A stretch of DNA of 64,000 nt from Sciscionella sediminilitoris (GTDB lineage: Bacteria; Actinomycetota; Actinomycetes; Mycobacteriales; Pseudonocardiaceae), in contig NZ_JALM01000010.1 of assembly GCF_000737195.2 (NCBI RefSeq), positions 109,815 to 173,814 of the forward strand. Reading direction: 5' to 3'. Positions within the stretch are counted from its first letter, which is position 1, and each line of letters begins with the position of its first letter. Shown here in pieces: positions 1 through 8,138 of this stretch. Both the position numbers and the translations under genes were made by a program. The notes under the pieces are model-generated. The model made no database searches. It was not told the DNA's origin and worked only from the letters and a program-made list of their open reading frames with translations.

Positions 1-206
1 TCGCCCGCTACCGGGAAGCGGTCGCCGAGGCGAACACGGTGCTCGACGGGTGCCCCGATCCCGGCGCGCCGGTACCCCGGCCCCGGACCGCTCGCCCGGC
101 CCCGAGCGTGCGCTGGGCGCTGGCGCACATGATCGAGGAGACCGGAAGGCACGCGGGGCACGCCGACATTCTCCGTGAGCTGATCGACGGCCGGACCGGG
201 CGCTGA
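1..206 (+). CDS. DinB/DUF664-family protein, C-terminal fragment
   Basis: The window opens inside this gene; codons run from position 3 to a TGA at 204-206, leaving about 67 residues. The segment reading [19 protein letters not shown] followed by a short polar tail is typical of the last helices of actinobacterial DinB-like (DUF664) four-helix-bundle proteins, whose spaced histidines usually bind a metal. Such proteins are often annotated as mycothiol-dependent or metal-dependent enzymes, but the reaction here cannot be told. It is separated from the next operon by 85 bp holding an operator, so it is a different transcription unit. Confidence 0.7.
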   Translation, partial: ARYREAVAEANTVLDGCPDPGAPVPRPRTARPAPSVRWALAHMIEETGRHAGHADILRELIDGRTGR

Positions 207-245
207 ACCCGGATCGTCTTGACGGGATGCCGCGCACCCGATTAT

Positions 246-279
246 GTTCGCATACAGCACATGTGTTCACTATGCGAAC
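246..279. promoter_or_regulatory. Inverted-repeat operator upstream of the pca genes
   Basis: GTTCGCATA (246-254) and TATGCGAAC (271-279) are perfect 9-bp inverted arms separated by 16 bp, ending directly before the ribosome binding site GGAGGC (280-285). A weak -35-like TTGACG lies at 219-224 and GATTAT at 240-245, so a bound protein would cover the likely transcription start. IclR-family activators of aromatic catabolism use sites of this kind; the regulator encoded at 3179-4033 is the obvious candidate. The assignment to that protein is inference. Confidence 0.7.
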
Positions 280-291
280 GGAGGCGGGCGG

Positions 292-1107
292 ATGGCGAGG
301 CTGCTTCGGCTCGACGAGGCGATCGCGGAGCTCGTGGGCGATGGGGACGTCGTCGCACTCGAGGGGTTCACGCACCTGATCCCGGTCGCCGCGGGGCACG
401 AGATCATCCGGGCCCGCAAGCGCGATCTCACCCTGTGCCGGATGACCCCGGACATCGTCTACGACCAGCTCATCGGCGCCGGTTGCGCGCGCAAGCTGGT
501 GTTCTCCTGGGGCGGCAATCCGGGAGTCGGCTCGCTGCACCGGTTCCGGGACGCGGTCCAGCACGACTGGCCGGTGCCACTGGAGATCGAGGAACACAGC
601 CACGCGGGAATGGCCAACCGCTATGTGGCGGGCGCCTCCGGACTGCCGTTCGCCGTGCTGCGCGGTTATCTGGGCACCGACCTGCCCGCGCAGACCTCGA
701 ACATCAGGACGATCGAGTGCCCGTTCACCGGTGAGCGGCTGGCCGCGGTGCCCGCGCTGAACCCGGATGTGGGAATCGTGCACGCCCAGCGCGCCGACCG
801 GGCGGGCAATGTGCAGCTGTGGGGTATCACCGGGGTGCAGAAGGAAACCGTGCTCGCCTCGGCCCGATCCCTGGTCACCGTGGAGGAGATCGTGGACGAG
901 CTCGAACCGGTGCCCGGGGCGATCGTGCTGCCCGGCTGGGCGGTCACCGCGGTCGCGCAGGTTCCCGGCGGTTCGCATCCTTCCTACGCGCAGGGGTATT
1001 CGGAGCGGGACAACACCGCGTATCAGCAGTGGGACCCGATCGGCCGGGACCGGGAGCGGTTCACCGAATGGCTGCGCACCAGCGTGTTCGAGGAGGCAGG
1101 CGCATGA
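292..1107 (+). CDS. pcaI: 3-oxoadipate CoA-transferase subunit A (CatI/PcaI type)
   Basis: Alpha subunit (271 aa) of a two-subunit CoA-transferase expected to move CoA from succinyl-CoA to 3-oxoadipate in the beta-ketoadipate pathway. The N-terminal LEGFTHLIP (23-31) and FSWGGNPGVG (71-80) match the CatI group of Pseudomonas rather than the shorter SCOT-like PcaI. The ATG at 292 is chosen because GGAGGC sits 6 bp upstream; an in-frame ATG at 244 lies before the operator. The stop overlaps the next start (ATGA, 1104-1107). The downstream thiolase and IclR regulator support a beta-ketoadipate role over the related steroid-ring enzyme IpdA, though the two families are similar enough that this stays a preference. 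Confidence 0.83.
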   Translation: MARLLRLDEAIAELVGDGDVVALEGFTHLIPVAAGHEIIRARKRDLTLCRMTPDIVYDQLIGAGCARKLVFSWGGNPGVGSLHRFRDAVQHDWPVPLEIEEHSHAGMANRYVAGASGLPFAVLRGYLGTDLPAQTSNIRTIECPFTGERLAAVPALNPDVGIVHAQRADRAGNVQLWGITGVQKETVLASARSLVTVEEIVDELEPVPGAIVLPGWAVTAVAQVPGGSHPSYAQGYSERDNTAYQQWDPIGRDRERFTEWLRTSVFEEAGA

Positions 1108-1850
1108 CTTACACGAGCGACGAGATGATGACCGTCGCCGCCGCCCGCGCGCTGCGCGATGGGAGCGCCTGCTTCGTCGGGATCGGACAACCCAGTGCCG
1201 CGGCCAATCTGGCCCGCCGCACCCACGCGCCGGATCTCGTGCTCATCTACGAATCCGGCACCCTCGGCGCGAAACCGGATCGGCTTCCACTGTCCATCGG
1301 GGACGGAATCCTCGCCGAGACCGCGGACGCCGTGGTCTCGGTCCCGGAGATCTTCAACTACTGGCTGCAGCCCGGCCGCATCGACGTGGGCTTCCTCGGC
1401 GGGGCGCAGATCGACCGGTTCGGCAACATCAACACCACGGTGATCGGGGACTACGCGGAGCCGAAGGTGCGGCTGCCCGGTGCGGGCGGGGCACCGGAGA
1501 TCGCCACCTCCTGCCGCGAGGTGTTCGTGGTGATGCGGCACAGTCCGCGGGCCTTCGTCGCCGAGGTCGATTTCGTGACCTCGCTCGGCTACGGCCGCGA
1601 CGGAAAACAGCGGGATGCCTTGCGCCCCTTGGGAAAGGGACCGACCAGGGTGATGACCGACCTCGGCGTGCTCGAACCCGATCCGGACACCCGCGAGCTC
1701 ACCCTGACCGCGCTCAACCCAGGGGTCGAGGTCGAGCAGGTGCGCGCGGCGACCGGCTGGGAACTGCGGCTCGCCGAGGAGATCACCGTGCAGGACCCGC
1801 CCACCGAGACCGAACTGAGCACCCTGCGGGCACTGAAGGAGGCGTCATGA
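1104..1850 (+). CDS. pcaJ: 3-oxoadipate CoA-transferase subunit B (CatJ/PcaJ type)
   Basis: Beta subunit (248 aa) of the CoA-transferase. LIYESGTLGA places a glutamate at residue 50, where family I transferases of the glutaconate type carry the catalytic Glu that forms the acyl-CoA intermediate. FVGIGQPSAAANLA near residues 24-37 is typical of the family. It is translationally coupled on both sides: its ATG overlaps the alpha-subunit stop and its TGA overlaps the thiolase start (1847-1850). With the alpha subunit it forms the active heteromer in the cytoplasm. IpdB of steroid C/D-ring degradation is the main alternative. Confidence 0.83.
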   Translation: MTYTSDEMMTVAAARALRDGSACFVGIGQPSAAANLARRTHAPDLVLIYESGTLGAKPDRLPLSIGDGILAETADAVVSVPEIFNYWLQPGRIDVGFLGGAQIDRFGNINTTVIGDYAEPKVRLPGAGGAPEIATSCREVFVVMRHSPRAFVAEVDFVTSLGYGRDGKQRDALRPLGKGPTRVMTDLGVLEPDPDTRELTLTALNPGVEVEQVRAATGWELRLAEEITVQDPPTETELSTLRALKEAS

Positions 1851-3028
1851 CCGAGGTGTTCGTGCTGGACGCGGTGCGCACCCCGTTCGGCCGCTACGGC
1901 AAGGGACTCGCCGAGGTGCGCCCGGACGATCTGGCCGCGCACGTGGTCCGCGCCATCGTGGATCGCCGTACCGGGCTCGATCCCGCGGCGATCGAGGATG
2001 TGTACTTCGGCGATGCCAACGGCGCCGGGGAGGACAACCGCAATGTGGCGCGGATGGCGGTGCTGCTCGCCGGGCTCCCGACCTCAATCCCCGGTGCCAC
2101 GGTGAACCGGCTGTGCGGTTCCGGGCTGGAGGCGGCGATCGCCGCGAGCCGGGCGGTGCGCTCTGGGGACGCCGAGCTGCTGCTGGCCGGTGGGGTCGAG
2201 TCGATGAGCCGCGCCCCGTGGGTGCTGCCCAAACCCGAGAACGGGTACCCGCGCGGGCACGAGACCCTGCACTCCACCACGCTCGGCTGGCGCATGGTCA
2301 ACCCGGCCATGCCCGGACAGTGGACCGTGGCACTCGGTGAGGGCGCGGAAATCCTCGCCGACCGCTACGGCATCACCCGCGAACAGCAGGACGCCTTCGC
2401 CGCGCGCAGCCACGCACGCGCGGCCGCGGCGAGCGAGGCCGGTGAGTTCGACGCCGAACTGGTCCCCGTTCCCGGTACCGAACTGAGCCACGACGAGGGA
2501 ATCCGCGCCGATTCCACCGCGGAGAAGCTCGCCGGGCTCAAACCCGTGTTCCGTGCCGGGGGCACCGTCACCGCGGGCAACGCCTCCCCGCTCAACGACG
2601 GCGCGGCCGCCCTGCTGATCGCCGGGGAACGCACCGCGGCCGAACTCGGCACCGAACCCTTGGCCCGCGTGGTGTCCTGCGCGTCCTCCGGGGTGGATCC
2701 GCACCTGTTCGGGATCGGCCCGGTCGAGGCCGCCCGCACCGCGCTGCGCCGCGCCGGAATCGGCTGGGCGGACCTGTCCGCGGTGGAACTCAACGAGGCC
2801 TTCGCCGCACAGTCGCTCGCCTGCCTCGCGGAATGGCCGGAACTGGATCCCGAGATCGTCAACCCCGCCGGGGGCGCGATCGCCATCGGGCACCCGCTCG
2901 GCGCCTCCGGAGCCCGTATCCTCGGCACCCTCGCGCACCGGCTGCACCGCGCGGGCGGTGGCTGGGGCCTTGCCGCCATCTGCATCGGTGTCGGCCAGGG
3001 CCTCGCGGTGGTGCTCAGGACGGACTGA
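1847..3028 (+). CDS. pcaF: 3-oxoadipyl-CoA thiolase
   Basis: A 393-aa thiolase, expected to split 3-oxoadipyl-CoA into acetyl-CoA and succinyl-CoA, the last step of the beta-ketoadipate pathway. Visible thiolase landmarks are NRLCGSG with the nucleophilic Cys90, VELNEAFAAQ, the histidine in GHPLGASGAR, and the C-terminal CIGVGQG cysteine. Length is normal for a degradative thiolase. ATG at 1847 overlaps the CoA-transferase stop, so the three enzymes form one coupled operon. A broader acetyl-CoA acetyltransferase role cannot be excluded from sequence, but the gene order favours PcaF. Confidence 0.85.
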   Translation: MTEVFVLDAVRTPFGRYGKGLAEVRPDDLAAHVVRAIVDRRTGLDPAAIEDVYFGDANGAGEDNRNVARMAVLLAGLPTSIPGATVNRLCGSGLEAAIAASRAVRSGDAELLLAGGVESMSRAPWVLPKPENGYPRGHETLHSTTLGWRMVNPAMPGQWTVALGEGAEILADRYGITREQQDAFAARSHARAAAASEAGEFDAELVPVPGTELSHDEGIRADSTAEKLAGLKPVFRAGGTVTAGNASPLNDGAAALLIAGERTAAELGTEPLARVVSCASSGVDPHLFGIGPVEAARTALRRAGIGWADLSAVELNEAFAAQSLACLAEWPELDPEIVNPAGGAIAIGHPLGASGARILGTLAHRLHRAGGGWGLAAICIGVGQGLAVVLRTD

Positions 3029-3178
3029 ACCGCCGCCTAGGATGCCGGTCATGGACACCACGAGCGCGTCTGGGAGCTCTCGTCCGTCGCGAGCGGGACT
3101 GTGCCCCTGCGGGACGCCCGCGTCCGAGGCAGTGGATGAGCCGCAAGGCGGAGGATCGAGCCACAGCGGGGTTCCGCG

Positions 3179-4033
3179 GTGATTGACGACAACGCCGCGG
3201 ATCGCCGCGCTGGCACGCGGCGGCACGCCGCCGACGTCGCAGCGAAGCAGGACACGGAACTCCCGGATGTGCTCGCCAGTGCCGGCTATGTGCAGTCGCT
3301 CGCGCGCGGGCTCTCGGTGATCACCGCGTTCGGCGCCGAGCACCCGGAGATGACCCTCGCCGAGGTGGCCCGTGCGACCGGACTGTCCAGGGCCGCCGCG
3401 CGGCGGGTGCTGCACACCCTGGTGCAGCTCGGCTACGTGAGTACCGAGGGGAAAACCTTCGCGCTCACCCCGCGGGTGCTGGAGCTCGGATTCTCCTACC
3501 TGTCCAGTATCGAACTCCCCGAGCTCGCCCAGCCGCATCTGGAACGGCTCGCCGCGCAGGTGCACGAGTCCGCCTCCGTCTCGGTGCTCGACGGGGAGGA
3601 GATCGTCTACGTGGCCCGGGTGCCGACCAGCCGGATCATGACCGTCTCCATCAGCATCGGCACCCGGTTCCCCGCATACGCCACCTCCATGGGACACGTG
3701 CTGCTCGCCGGGCTCACCGCTCCGGAACGCGAGGACTACCTGCGGCGGCTGCACCCGGAACCACTGGGCCCGGGCACTGTGGCCTCCGCCGGAGAGTTGC
3801 GCGCCGAACTGGACACCGTGGCCGGACAGGGCTGGGCCATCGTGGACCAGGAGCTGGAGGCCGGGCTGCGCTCGATCGCCGCGCCGATCCGGGACCGCGA
3901 GGGCCGCACCGTGGCCGCGGTGAACATCTCCACCCACGCCAGCCGGGTCACCGTGGAACACCTGCGCCGCGAGCTGCTCCCCCGGCTGCTGGACACGGCC
4001 CGCGCGATCGAGGCGGATCTGCGTCACCACTGA
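3179..4033 (+). CDS. pcaR: IclR-family regulator of the pca operon (PcaR-like)
   Basis: A 284-aa IclR protein: an N-terminal tail, then YVQSLARGLSVITAF, a winged helix-turn-helix (about 52-90), and a C-terminal effector domain with GHVLLAG and IAAPIRDREGRTVAAVNIS. The YVQSLARGL start of the HTH domain is characteristic of PcaR/PobR/PcaU-type regulators of protocatechuate catabolism. The only available start is GTG at 3179 with no strong ribosome binding site; a later GTG at 3269 would still keep the whole HTH. It follows the thiolase after 150 bp and is on the same strand, so it may be co-transcribed and act on the dyad at 246-279. Confidence 0.8.
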   Translation: MIDDNAADRRAGTRRHAADVAAKQDTELPDVLASAGYVQSLARGLSVITAFGAEHPEMTLAEVARATGLSRAAARRVLHTLVQLGYVSTEGKTFALTPRVLELGFSYLSSIELPELAQPHLERLAAQVHESASVSVLDGEEIVYVARVPTSRIMTVSISIGTRFPAYATSMGHVLLAGLTAPEREDYLRRLHPEPLGPGTVASAGELRAELDTVAGQGWAIVDQELEAGLRSIAAPIRDREGRTVAAVNISTHASRVTVEHLRRELLPRLLDTARAIEADLRHH

Positions 4034-4042
4034 GACGCCACC

Positions 4043-4077
4043 AAGGTGCGGGTGTCCCCCTGGGCCACCCGCACCTT
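4043..4077. terminator. Bidirectional hairpin terminator
   Basis: AAGGTGCGGGTG (4043-4054) and CACCCGCACCTT (4066-4077) form a perfect 12-bp stem with an 11-nt loop. It lies exactly between the stop of the IclR gene (4033) and the stop of the convergent secreted-protein gene (4086), so it can serve both strands. Only short T-runs follow in either direction. Confidence 0.85.
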
Positions 4078-4085
4078 CCGGCTCC

Positions 4086-4460
4086 CTAGGAAACGTCCTC
4101 ACATGGCTTGCCGTCGCTGACCGGGCCGCCGGAGGTCGTGTTCCAGAACTCCACGCAGACCTGGCCCGCTCCGTAGGAGTACTGGATGGCGGTCCCGTTC
4201 GCCGCACCGAGCGGCCACTGCTTCTCCGGGCTCACGAAGTTCAGGTTCGGCCCGACGATGGTGAAATACCCCTTGACGGTGCCACCACCGACGGCGTTGT
4301 CGATATAGCCGAACACCTGATAGCCGCCCGCCCCGCCCTTGACGTTGATGCAGGCCCCGTGGTTGCAGCCTTCCGCATCGGCGCTGGCGACCCCGACCCC
4401 GCCGGCCAGCGAGAGGGCCGCGGCCATGGACAGCACCGTGACGGTCTTCTTAGCACGCAT
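4086..4460 (-). CDS. Small secreted four-cysteine protein
   Basis: A 124-aa protein with a clear Sec signal peptide: positive start MRAKK, hydrophobic stretch to residue 25, and a likely cleavage near ASADA (25-29). The mature part has cysteines at 32, 37, 102 and 120, suggesting two disulfides, and is rich in Gly and aromatic residues (VFGYIDNAVGG, YSYGAGQVCVEFW). No catalytic motif is recognised. It lies 15 bp downstream of another small secreted four-cysteine protein, with a GGGAG ribosome binding site between them, so the pair forms an operon. Function unknown; a role at the cell surface is all that can be inferred. Confidence 0.75.
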   Translation of the reverse strand: MRAKKTVTVLSMAAALSLAGGVGVASADAEGCNHGACINVKGGAGGYQVFGYIDNAVGGGTVKGYFTIVGPNLNFVSPEKQWPLGAANGTAIQYSYGAGQVCVEFWNTTSGGPVSDGKPCEDVS

Positions 4461-4475
4461 GATCGATCTCCCGGC

Positions 4476-4805
4476 TTATTTGATGTACAGGAAGGAATAG
4501 ATGAGGTTGTCGTTGTGCAGCTGGGCCAGGCAGACCCAGTCCGCCCATTGCCCTTCCGCTTTCCCCTGTTCCCCGGTTTTCTCGCAGGACGTGATGACCG
4601 GCGATCCCTGTGGCCCGTTCCAGCACGACCCTCCCCAGTGGAAGCCGGGCTCCGGGGATGGGGGAACGGGATTGCAGTTCAGCGCCGCCGCCCTCGGCTC
4701 GGCCGTGGGCACCGCACGGGACTCCGCGCCCTGTGCGTGCGCCGCCCCGGCGGTCAGTCCGGCGATCAGCAACGCCGCGGCGCCGCCGAACAATGTCTTC
4801 CTCAT
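4476..4805 (-). CDS. Small secreted four-cysteine protein
   Basis: A 109-aa protein starting at ATG 4803-4805 (MRKTLFGGAAALL...), chosen because the upstream in-frame ATG at 4895 would put polar residues before the signal peptide and because GGAGG lies upstream of 4805. Signal peptidase cleavage is likely after AHA (22-24). The mature chain has cysteines at 44, 61, 74 and 92 and a Trp-rich core (HWGGSCWNG, ADWVC). No family recognised. It is the first gene of a two-gene operon of secreted proteins; a 16-bp palindrome (4829-4844) sits just upstream of its start. Confidence 0.72.
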   Translation of the reverse strand: MRKTLFGGAAALLIAGLTAGAAHAQGAESRAVPTAEPRAAALNCNPVPPSPEPGFHWGGSCWNGPQGSPVITSCEKTGEQGKAEGQWADWVCLAQLHNDNLIYSFLYIK

Positions 4806-4828
4806 GTCTGTGCTGTACCTCCGCTTTC

Positions 4829-4844
4829 CTGTCCGATCGGACAG
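4829..4844. promoter_or_regulatory. Perfect 16-bp palindrome upstream of the secreted-protein pair
   Basis: CTGTCCGATCGGACAG is a perfect palindrome 24 bp upstream of the ATG at 4805. Its placement between the MFS stop (4908) and the start of the secreted-protein operon suggests an operator for a TetR- or MarR-type dimer. The regulator is not identifiable here. Confidence 0.5.
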
Positions 4845-4907
4845 ACGGAAGTCAACGGGGTCCCGAGGCCGGGAACAAGACATTTCGATGATCACCGAAG
4901 TACGGCT

Positions 4908-6269
4908 CTACCTGGACGCGGGAGCCCCGGACGTCGAGGAAAGCGAACGGTCACCGGTGACCGCGACGCGTGGCCCCGCCGATTCGCGGATGAACCGGGC
5001 CACCGTCACCAGCGTGATCACCGCGGCGAACATGATGTAGTACGCCGGGGCGAGGCGGTATCCGGTCAGCGAGATGAGCCAGGTCGCGATGTAGGGCGCG
5101 GTACCACCGAACAGCGAGACCGCGATGTTGTACGGGATGGCGATCGCCCCGGATCGGATGCGCGGCGGGAACAGTTCGGCCATGGTCGCGCTGACCGCAC
5201 CGTCATAGGCGGCCATCAGCAGCCCGAGCACCACCATGCCGAGCACCGCGAGCACCGTGCTGCCCAGGGACATCAACAACAGCGCGGGCCAGGTCAGCAG
5301 GACGAACCCGGCGGTACCCGCGAGCAGCAGCGGTTTGCGCCCGATGCGATCGGAGAGCGCGCCCGCCGCGGGCACGGCGACGGCGACGACGGTGAGGCAC
5401 ACCGTGGCCGCGATGAACGACTGGATCTTGGTGAAGTGCAGCGTGGTCTGCAGATAGCTCGGCATGAACGTCTGCAGGGTCCAGTGCGCGACCCCCTTGA
5501 TCACGATCAGCCCGGCGAGCGCGAGCATGGCGCGAGCTCCGGTGCGCAGGGTCTCGCGCATCGGTGATTCGGTGACCTCACCGGCATTTTCCAGCGCCCG
5601 GAATTCCGGGGTGTCCTGGAGTTTGAGCCGCAGGTACAGCCCGGAGAGCCCCAGTGGCAGCGCGAGCAGGAACGGCAGCCGCCAGCCCCAGTCGGTCATG
5701 CTCGCGTCTCCGAGTGTCGCGGTGAGCAACAGGGCGAGCCCCGAACCGACCACGAACGCGGCGAAGCCGAAGGTGTCGCCGAAACTGGAGTAGAACCCGC
5801 GGCGCTTTCTCGGTGCGTACTCGAAAAGCAGGGTGACCACGCTGGAGGTCTCCCCGCCCGCACCGAATCCCTGCACCAGCCGGGCGAGCACCAGCAGCAG
5901 CGGGGCGAAGGCTCCCGCGGCGGCATAGGTCGGCAGCACTCCGATCGCGAAGGTGGAAAGCGAGGTGGTGAGCACTACGATCGCGAGCACCTTCTGCCGT
6001 CCGATCCGGTCGGCGAGCGGCCCGAAGAACAATCCGCCGAGCGGGCGGATCACGAACCCCGCGGCGAACACCGCGAACGTGGAGAGCAGCGCCGCGGTGG
6101 GGTCCCCGGAGGCGAAGAAGTTCGCCGCGATGACGGTGGACAGGGTTCCGTAGATACCCATGTCGAACCACTCGACGAAATGGCCGATACCCGCGGCGAT
6201 GAGGACCTTGGAGCCGGGGGTGGCCTTGGCGGGCGCACCGGTTCCCGGCGCGGTTTCCGGTTCTGACAT
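4908..6269 (-). CDS. MFS transporter, metabolite:H+ symporter type
   Basis: A 453-aa major facilitator of the metabolite:H+ symporter (ProP/KgtP/ShiA-like) group, with about twelve hydrophobic segments. GIGHFVEWFDMGIYGTLS opens TM1 as in that family, and the loop motif GPLADRIGRQK follows TM2; a second copy, GALSDRIGRKP, is in the C-terminal half. The group imports organic and sugar acids. It is third in a minus-strand operon behind an IclR regulator and a sugar-acid-type dehydrogenase, so it probably brings in the substrate of the catabolic genes at 6306-11500. The substrate itself cannot be read from the sequence. Confidence 0.82.
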   Translation of the reverse strand: MSEPETAPGTGAPAKATPGSKVLIAAGIGHFVEWFDMGIYGTLSTVIAANFFASGDPTAALLSTFAVFAAGFVIRPLGGLFFGPLADRIGRQKVLAIVVLTTSLSTFAIGVLPTYAAAGAFAPLLLVLARLVQGFGAGGETSSVVTLLFEYAPRKRRGFYSSFGDTFGFAAFVVGSGLALLLTATLGDASMTDWGWRLPFLLALPLGLSGLYLRLKLQDTPEFRALENAGEVTESPMRETLRTGARAMLALAGLIVIKGVAHWTLQTFMPSYLQTTLHFTKIQSFIAATVCLTVVAVAVPAAGALSDRIGRKPLLLAGTAGFVLLTWPALLLMSLGSTVLAVLGMVVLGLLMAAYDGAVSATMAELFPPRIRSGAIAIPYNIAVSLFGGTAPYIATWLISLTGYRLAPAYYIMFAAVITLVTVARFIRESAGPRVAVTGDRSLSSTSGAPASR

Positions 6270-6305
6270 GACGACCTCGTTGTCGATCGTGGGTGGCGAG
6301 GCGGC

Positions 6306-7250
6306 TCAGCGGGCGCGGCGCGCGGCGGCGGCCTCGGCGATCATCTGCTCGATCGGGAATTCCACGGTGAACCCGAGAAGTTCGCGGGCCCGCTCGTTCG
6401 ACGTGGTGTAGTGCACGGCGGGGCCCGGCAGCGTAACGTCCACATAGGACAGTCCACTGTGGCGTGCCAGTTCGGGGACGAGATGGTCGAAGCCCACGGA
6501 GTCATCGGCCCCGATCCCGATCACCTCGCCGTCGAGTCCCGGGGATTCCGCGGCGGCGAGCACTCCGGAGGCGAGATCCCGGGTGTCCAGGATGCCCATC
6601 CGGAAAGCGGTGCCGTCCGCGCCACGGGAGAGCACCAGTTTGGTGCTGCCGTCCTCGTGCGGTTCGAGCGCCGCGACCGCACCGGTATTGCCGAATCCGC
6701 GCTGCTGCTCGATCTTCTGCCGGAGGAAGAACCGGGGACCGGAGAAGAAACCGCGCTCGTCGAGCAGTTCGGCCGCGTCCTGGAAGTGCGAGAACCGCAG
6801 CACGACCGCCCGCAGTCCCCTGGCGCGCCGGTAGAACGCCACGGTGTCCTCGGCAAGACATTTGGTGAGCCCGTACACGCTGCGCGGCGCGCGCGGATGA
6901 TCCTCGTCGAGCGGCTGGTACACCGGGCTGCCTTCCGGATAGACCTCGCCGGTGCTGGCGAGGACCAGCTTCGCCCCGGCACGCGCGGCCGCCTCGGCGA
7001 CGTTCGCGGTGCCGAGCACGTTCGCCTCGAACAGTGCCGCCTCGTCCGCGCGGTTCCAGGACATCCGCGCGGCCAGGTGGATCACGACCTCGGTGCCCGC
7101 GCAGGCGGCGATCAGTCCGTCCCGATCGGAGAGCGCGAGCCGCACCGGTGGCGCGATGTCGATGGGGACGACCTCGTGCCCGCGTTCGGCGAGCCGGTCG
7201 GTGAGGAGGCGGCCGAGGCGCCCGGCCGCGCCGGTGACGGCGATTTTCAT
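6306..7250 (-). CDS. NAD(P)-dependent epimerase/dehydratase-family dehydrogenase (uronate dehydrogenase-like)
   Basis: A 314-aa extended short-chain dehydrogenase. MKIAVTGAAGRLGRLL carries the GxxGxxG nucleotide-binding loop (7-13) and SVYGLTKCLAED holds the YxxxK pair, with STGEVYPEGS upstream as the Ser region. Size and position in a sugar-acid gene set suggest a uronate- or aldose-type dehydrogenase, though UDP-sugar epimerases share the fold. The ATG (7248-7250) overlaps the stop of the IclR gene by ATGA, so it is coupled to the regulator and followed after 36 bp by the MFS transporter. Confidence 0.7.
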   Translation of the reverse strand: MKIAVTGAAGRLGRLLTDRLAERGHEVVPIDIAPPVRLALSDRDGLIAACAGTEVVIHLAARMSWNRADEAALFEANVLGTANVAEAAARAGAKLVLASTGEVYPEGSPVYQPLDEDHPRAPRSVYGLTKCLAEDTVAFYRRARGLRAVVLRFSHFQDAAELLDERGFFSGPRFFLRQKIEQQRGFGNTGAVAALEPHEDGSTKLVLSRGADGTAFRMGILDTRDLASGVLAAAESPGLDGEVIGIGADDSVGFDHLVPELARHSGLSYVDVTLPGPAVHYTTSNERARELLGFTVEFPIEQMIAEAAAARRAR

Positions 7251-8050
7251 CGATTCTCCTGTGCTGGGGTGTGGACCGGGCCGAGATAGCCGAGACCGAG
7301 ACTGACGGTGTCCGCCGCCTCGATGATCGTGCGGCCGAGCTCGGCCTCCCGTTCGTCGAGCGCGATCACCGAGAGCGCACCGGAAAGCGAGAGCGCGGCG
7401 ACGACCTCCCCGGTGTGATCGCGAACCGGGGCGGCGATACAGGCCCTGCCGAGTGCGAGTTCCTCGATCTCGGTGGCGTACCCGCGCTCCGCGATCGAGG
7501 CCAGGTTCCCGGTGAGCGCGTCCAGGGTGCTCAGGGTGTGCCCGGTGAACGCGTGCAGTGGTTCCGTGCCGAGCAGTTCGGCCCGCTGCCCCTCGCTGGT
7601 GCCCAGCAACAGGCACTTGCCCATCGCGGTGGCGTGCACCGGATTACGTTGCCCCATCAGGGAAAACGACTTCTGCGCCAGCTGGCCCTCGACATTGAGC
7701 AGGTAGAACAGCTCGGCACCGCGGCGGACCGAGACATTCGCCCCGAGCCCCAGTTCCCAGGCGAGCCGCTGCGCGACCGGCCGGGACTGGCGGTAGATCG
7801 GGTCGTTGTTCAGCGCGACCCCGGCCATCGTGAGCACCGCGGGGCCGAGTTCGTAGAGCTGGCTGACCGGGTCACGGCGCACGAGGTCGACGGATTCGAG
7901 CGTCGCGAGCAGTCGCGAAGTCGTGGAGACGCCGAGCCCCACCTGCGCGGCCACATCGGACACGCGCAGCGTCGGGCGCCCGAGCGTGAAGGCGCTGAGC
8001 ACCCCCGCCGCCCGTTCGACGCTCTGATTGCCGCCAGTTTCGGAAACCAT
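7247..8050 (-). CDS. IclR-family regulator of the sugar-acid cluster
   Basis: A 267-aa IclR protein. The N-terminal winged HTH includes LRVSDVAAQVGLGVSTTSRLLATLE (about 29-53), followed by the effector domain with GKCLLLG and CIAAPVRDHTGEVVAALSLSG. The start at 8050 (MVSETGGNQS) is preferred over an upstream start at 8086 because the upstream region holds the divergent operator. It is the first gene of the minus-strand operon and divergent from the dehydratase gene at 8139; the dyad at 8071-8087 lies between them, so it most likely controls both operons. Confidence 0.82.
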   Translation of the reverse strand: MVSETGGNQSVERAAGVLSAFTLGRPTLRVSDVAAQVGLGVSTTSRLLATLESVDLVRRDPVSQLYELGPAVLTMAGVALNNDPIYRQSRPVAQRLAWELGLGANVSVRRGAELFYLLNVEGQLAQKSFSLMGQRNPVHATAMGKCLLLGTSEGQRAELLGTEPLHAFTGHTLSTLDALTGNLASIAERGYATEIEELALGRACIAAPVRDHTGEVVAALSLSGALSVIALDEREAELGRTIIEAADTVSLGLGYLGPVHTPAQENR

Positions 8051-8070
8051 GACACGAATTATGACCTTCG

Positions 8071-8098
8071 CTTGCAAACTCTGCAAGCGTCATGCAAA
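8071..8098. promoter_or_regulatory. Divergent IclR operator
   Basis: CTTGCA (8071-8076) and TGCAAG (8082-8087) are perfect inverted arms with a 5-bp spacer, and a further TGCAAA (8093-8098) follows one helical turn on. The site lies in the 88-bp gap between the divergently read IclR gene (start 8050) and the dehydratase gene (start 8139), the classical place for IclR autoregulation and pathway control. Confidence 0.65.
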
Positions 8099-8138
8099 TA
8101 TTGGTGCAGAACGTCGATCTTCCGGAGAGGACCGCACC

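Noticed and set aside
244..291. Upstream ATG (244) as the start of the CoA-transferase alpha subunit
   Set aside because: It lies before the inverted-repeat operator and has no ribosome binding site, whereas ATG 292 follows GGAGGC.
292..1850. IpdA/IpdB of steroid C/D-ring cleavage
   Set aside because: The sequences look closer to CatI/CatJ-type 3-oxoadipate transferases, the neighbours are a thiolase and PcaR-like regulator, and there is no KstR box upstream.
3043..3182. Small plus-strand frame ending over the IclR start
   Set aside because: No ribosome binding site or family; may be leader sequence only.
2084..4207. Long minus-strand reading frame opposite the thiolase and IclR genes
   Set aside because: Gly/Arg/His-rich composition, no domain, and fully antisense to well-supported genes; typical of a high-GC shadow frame.
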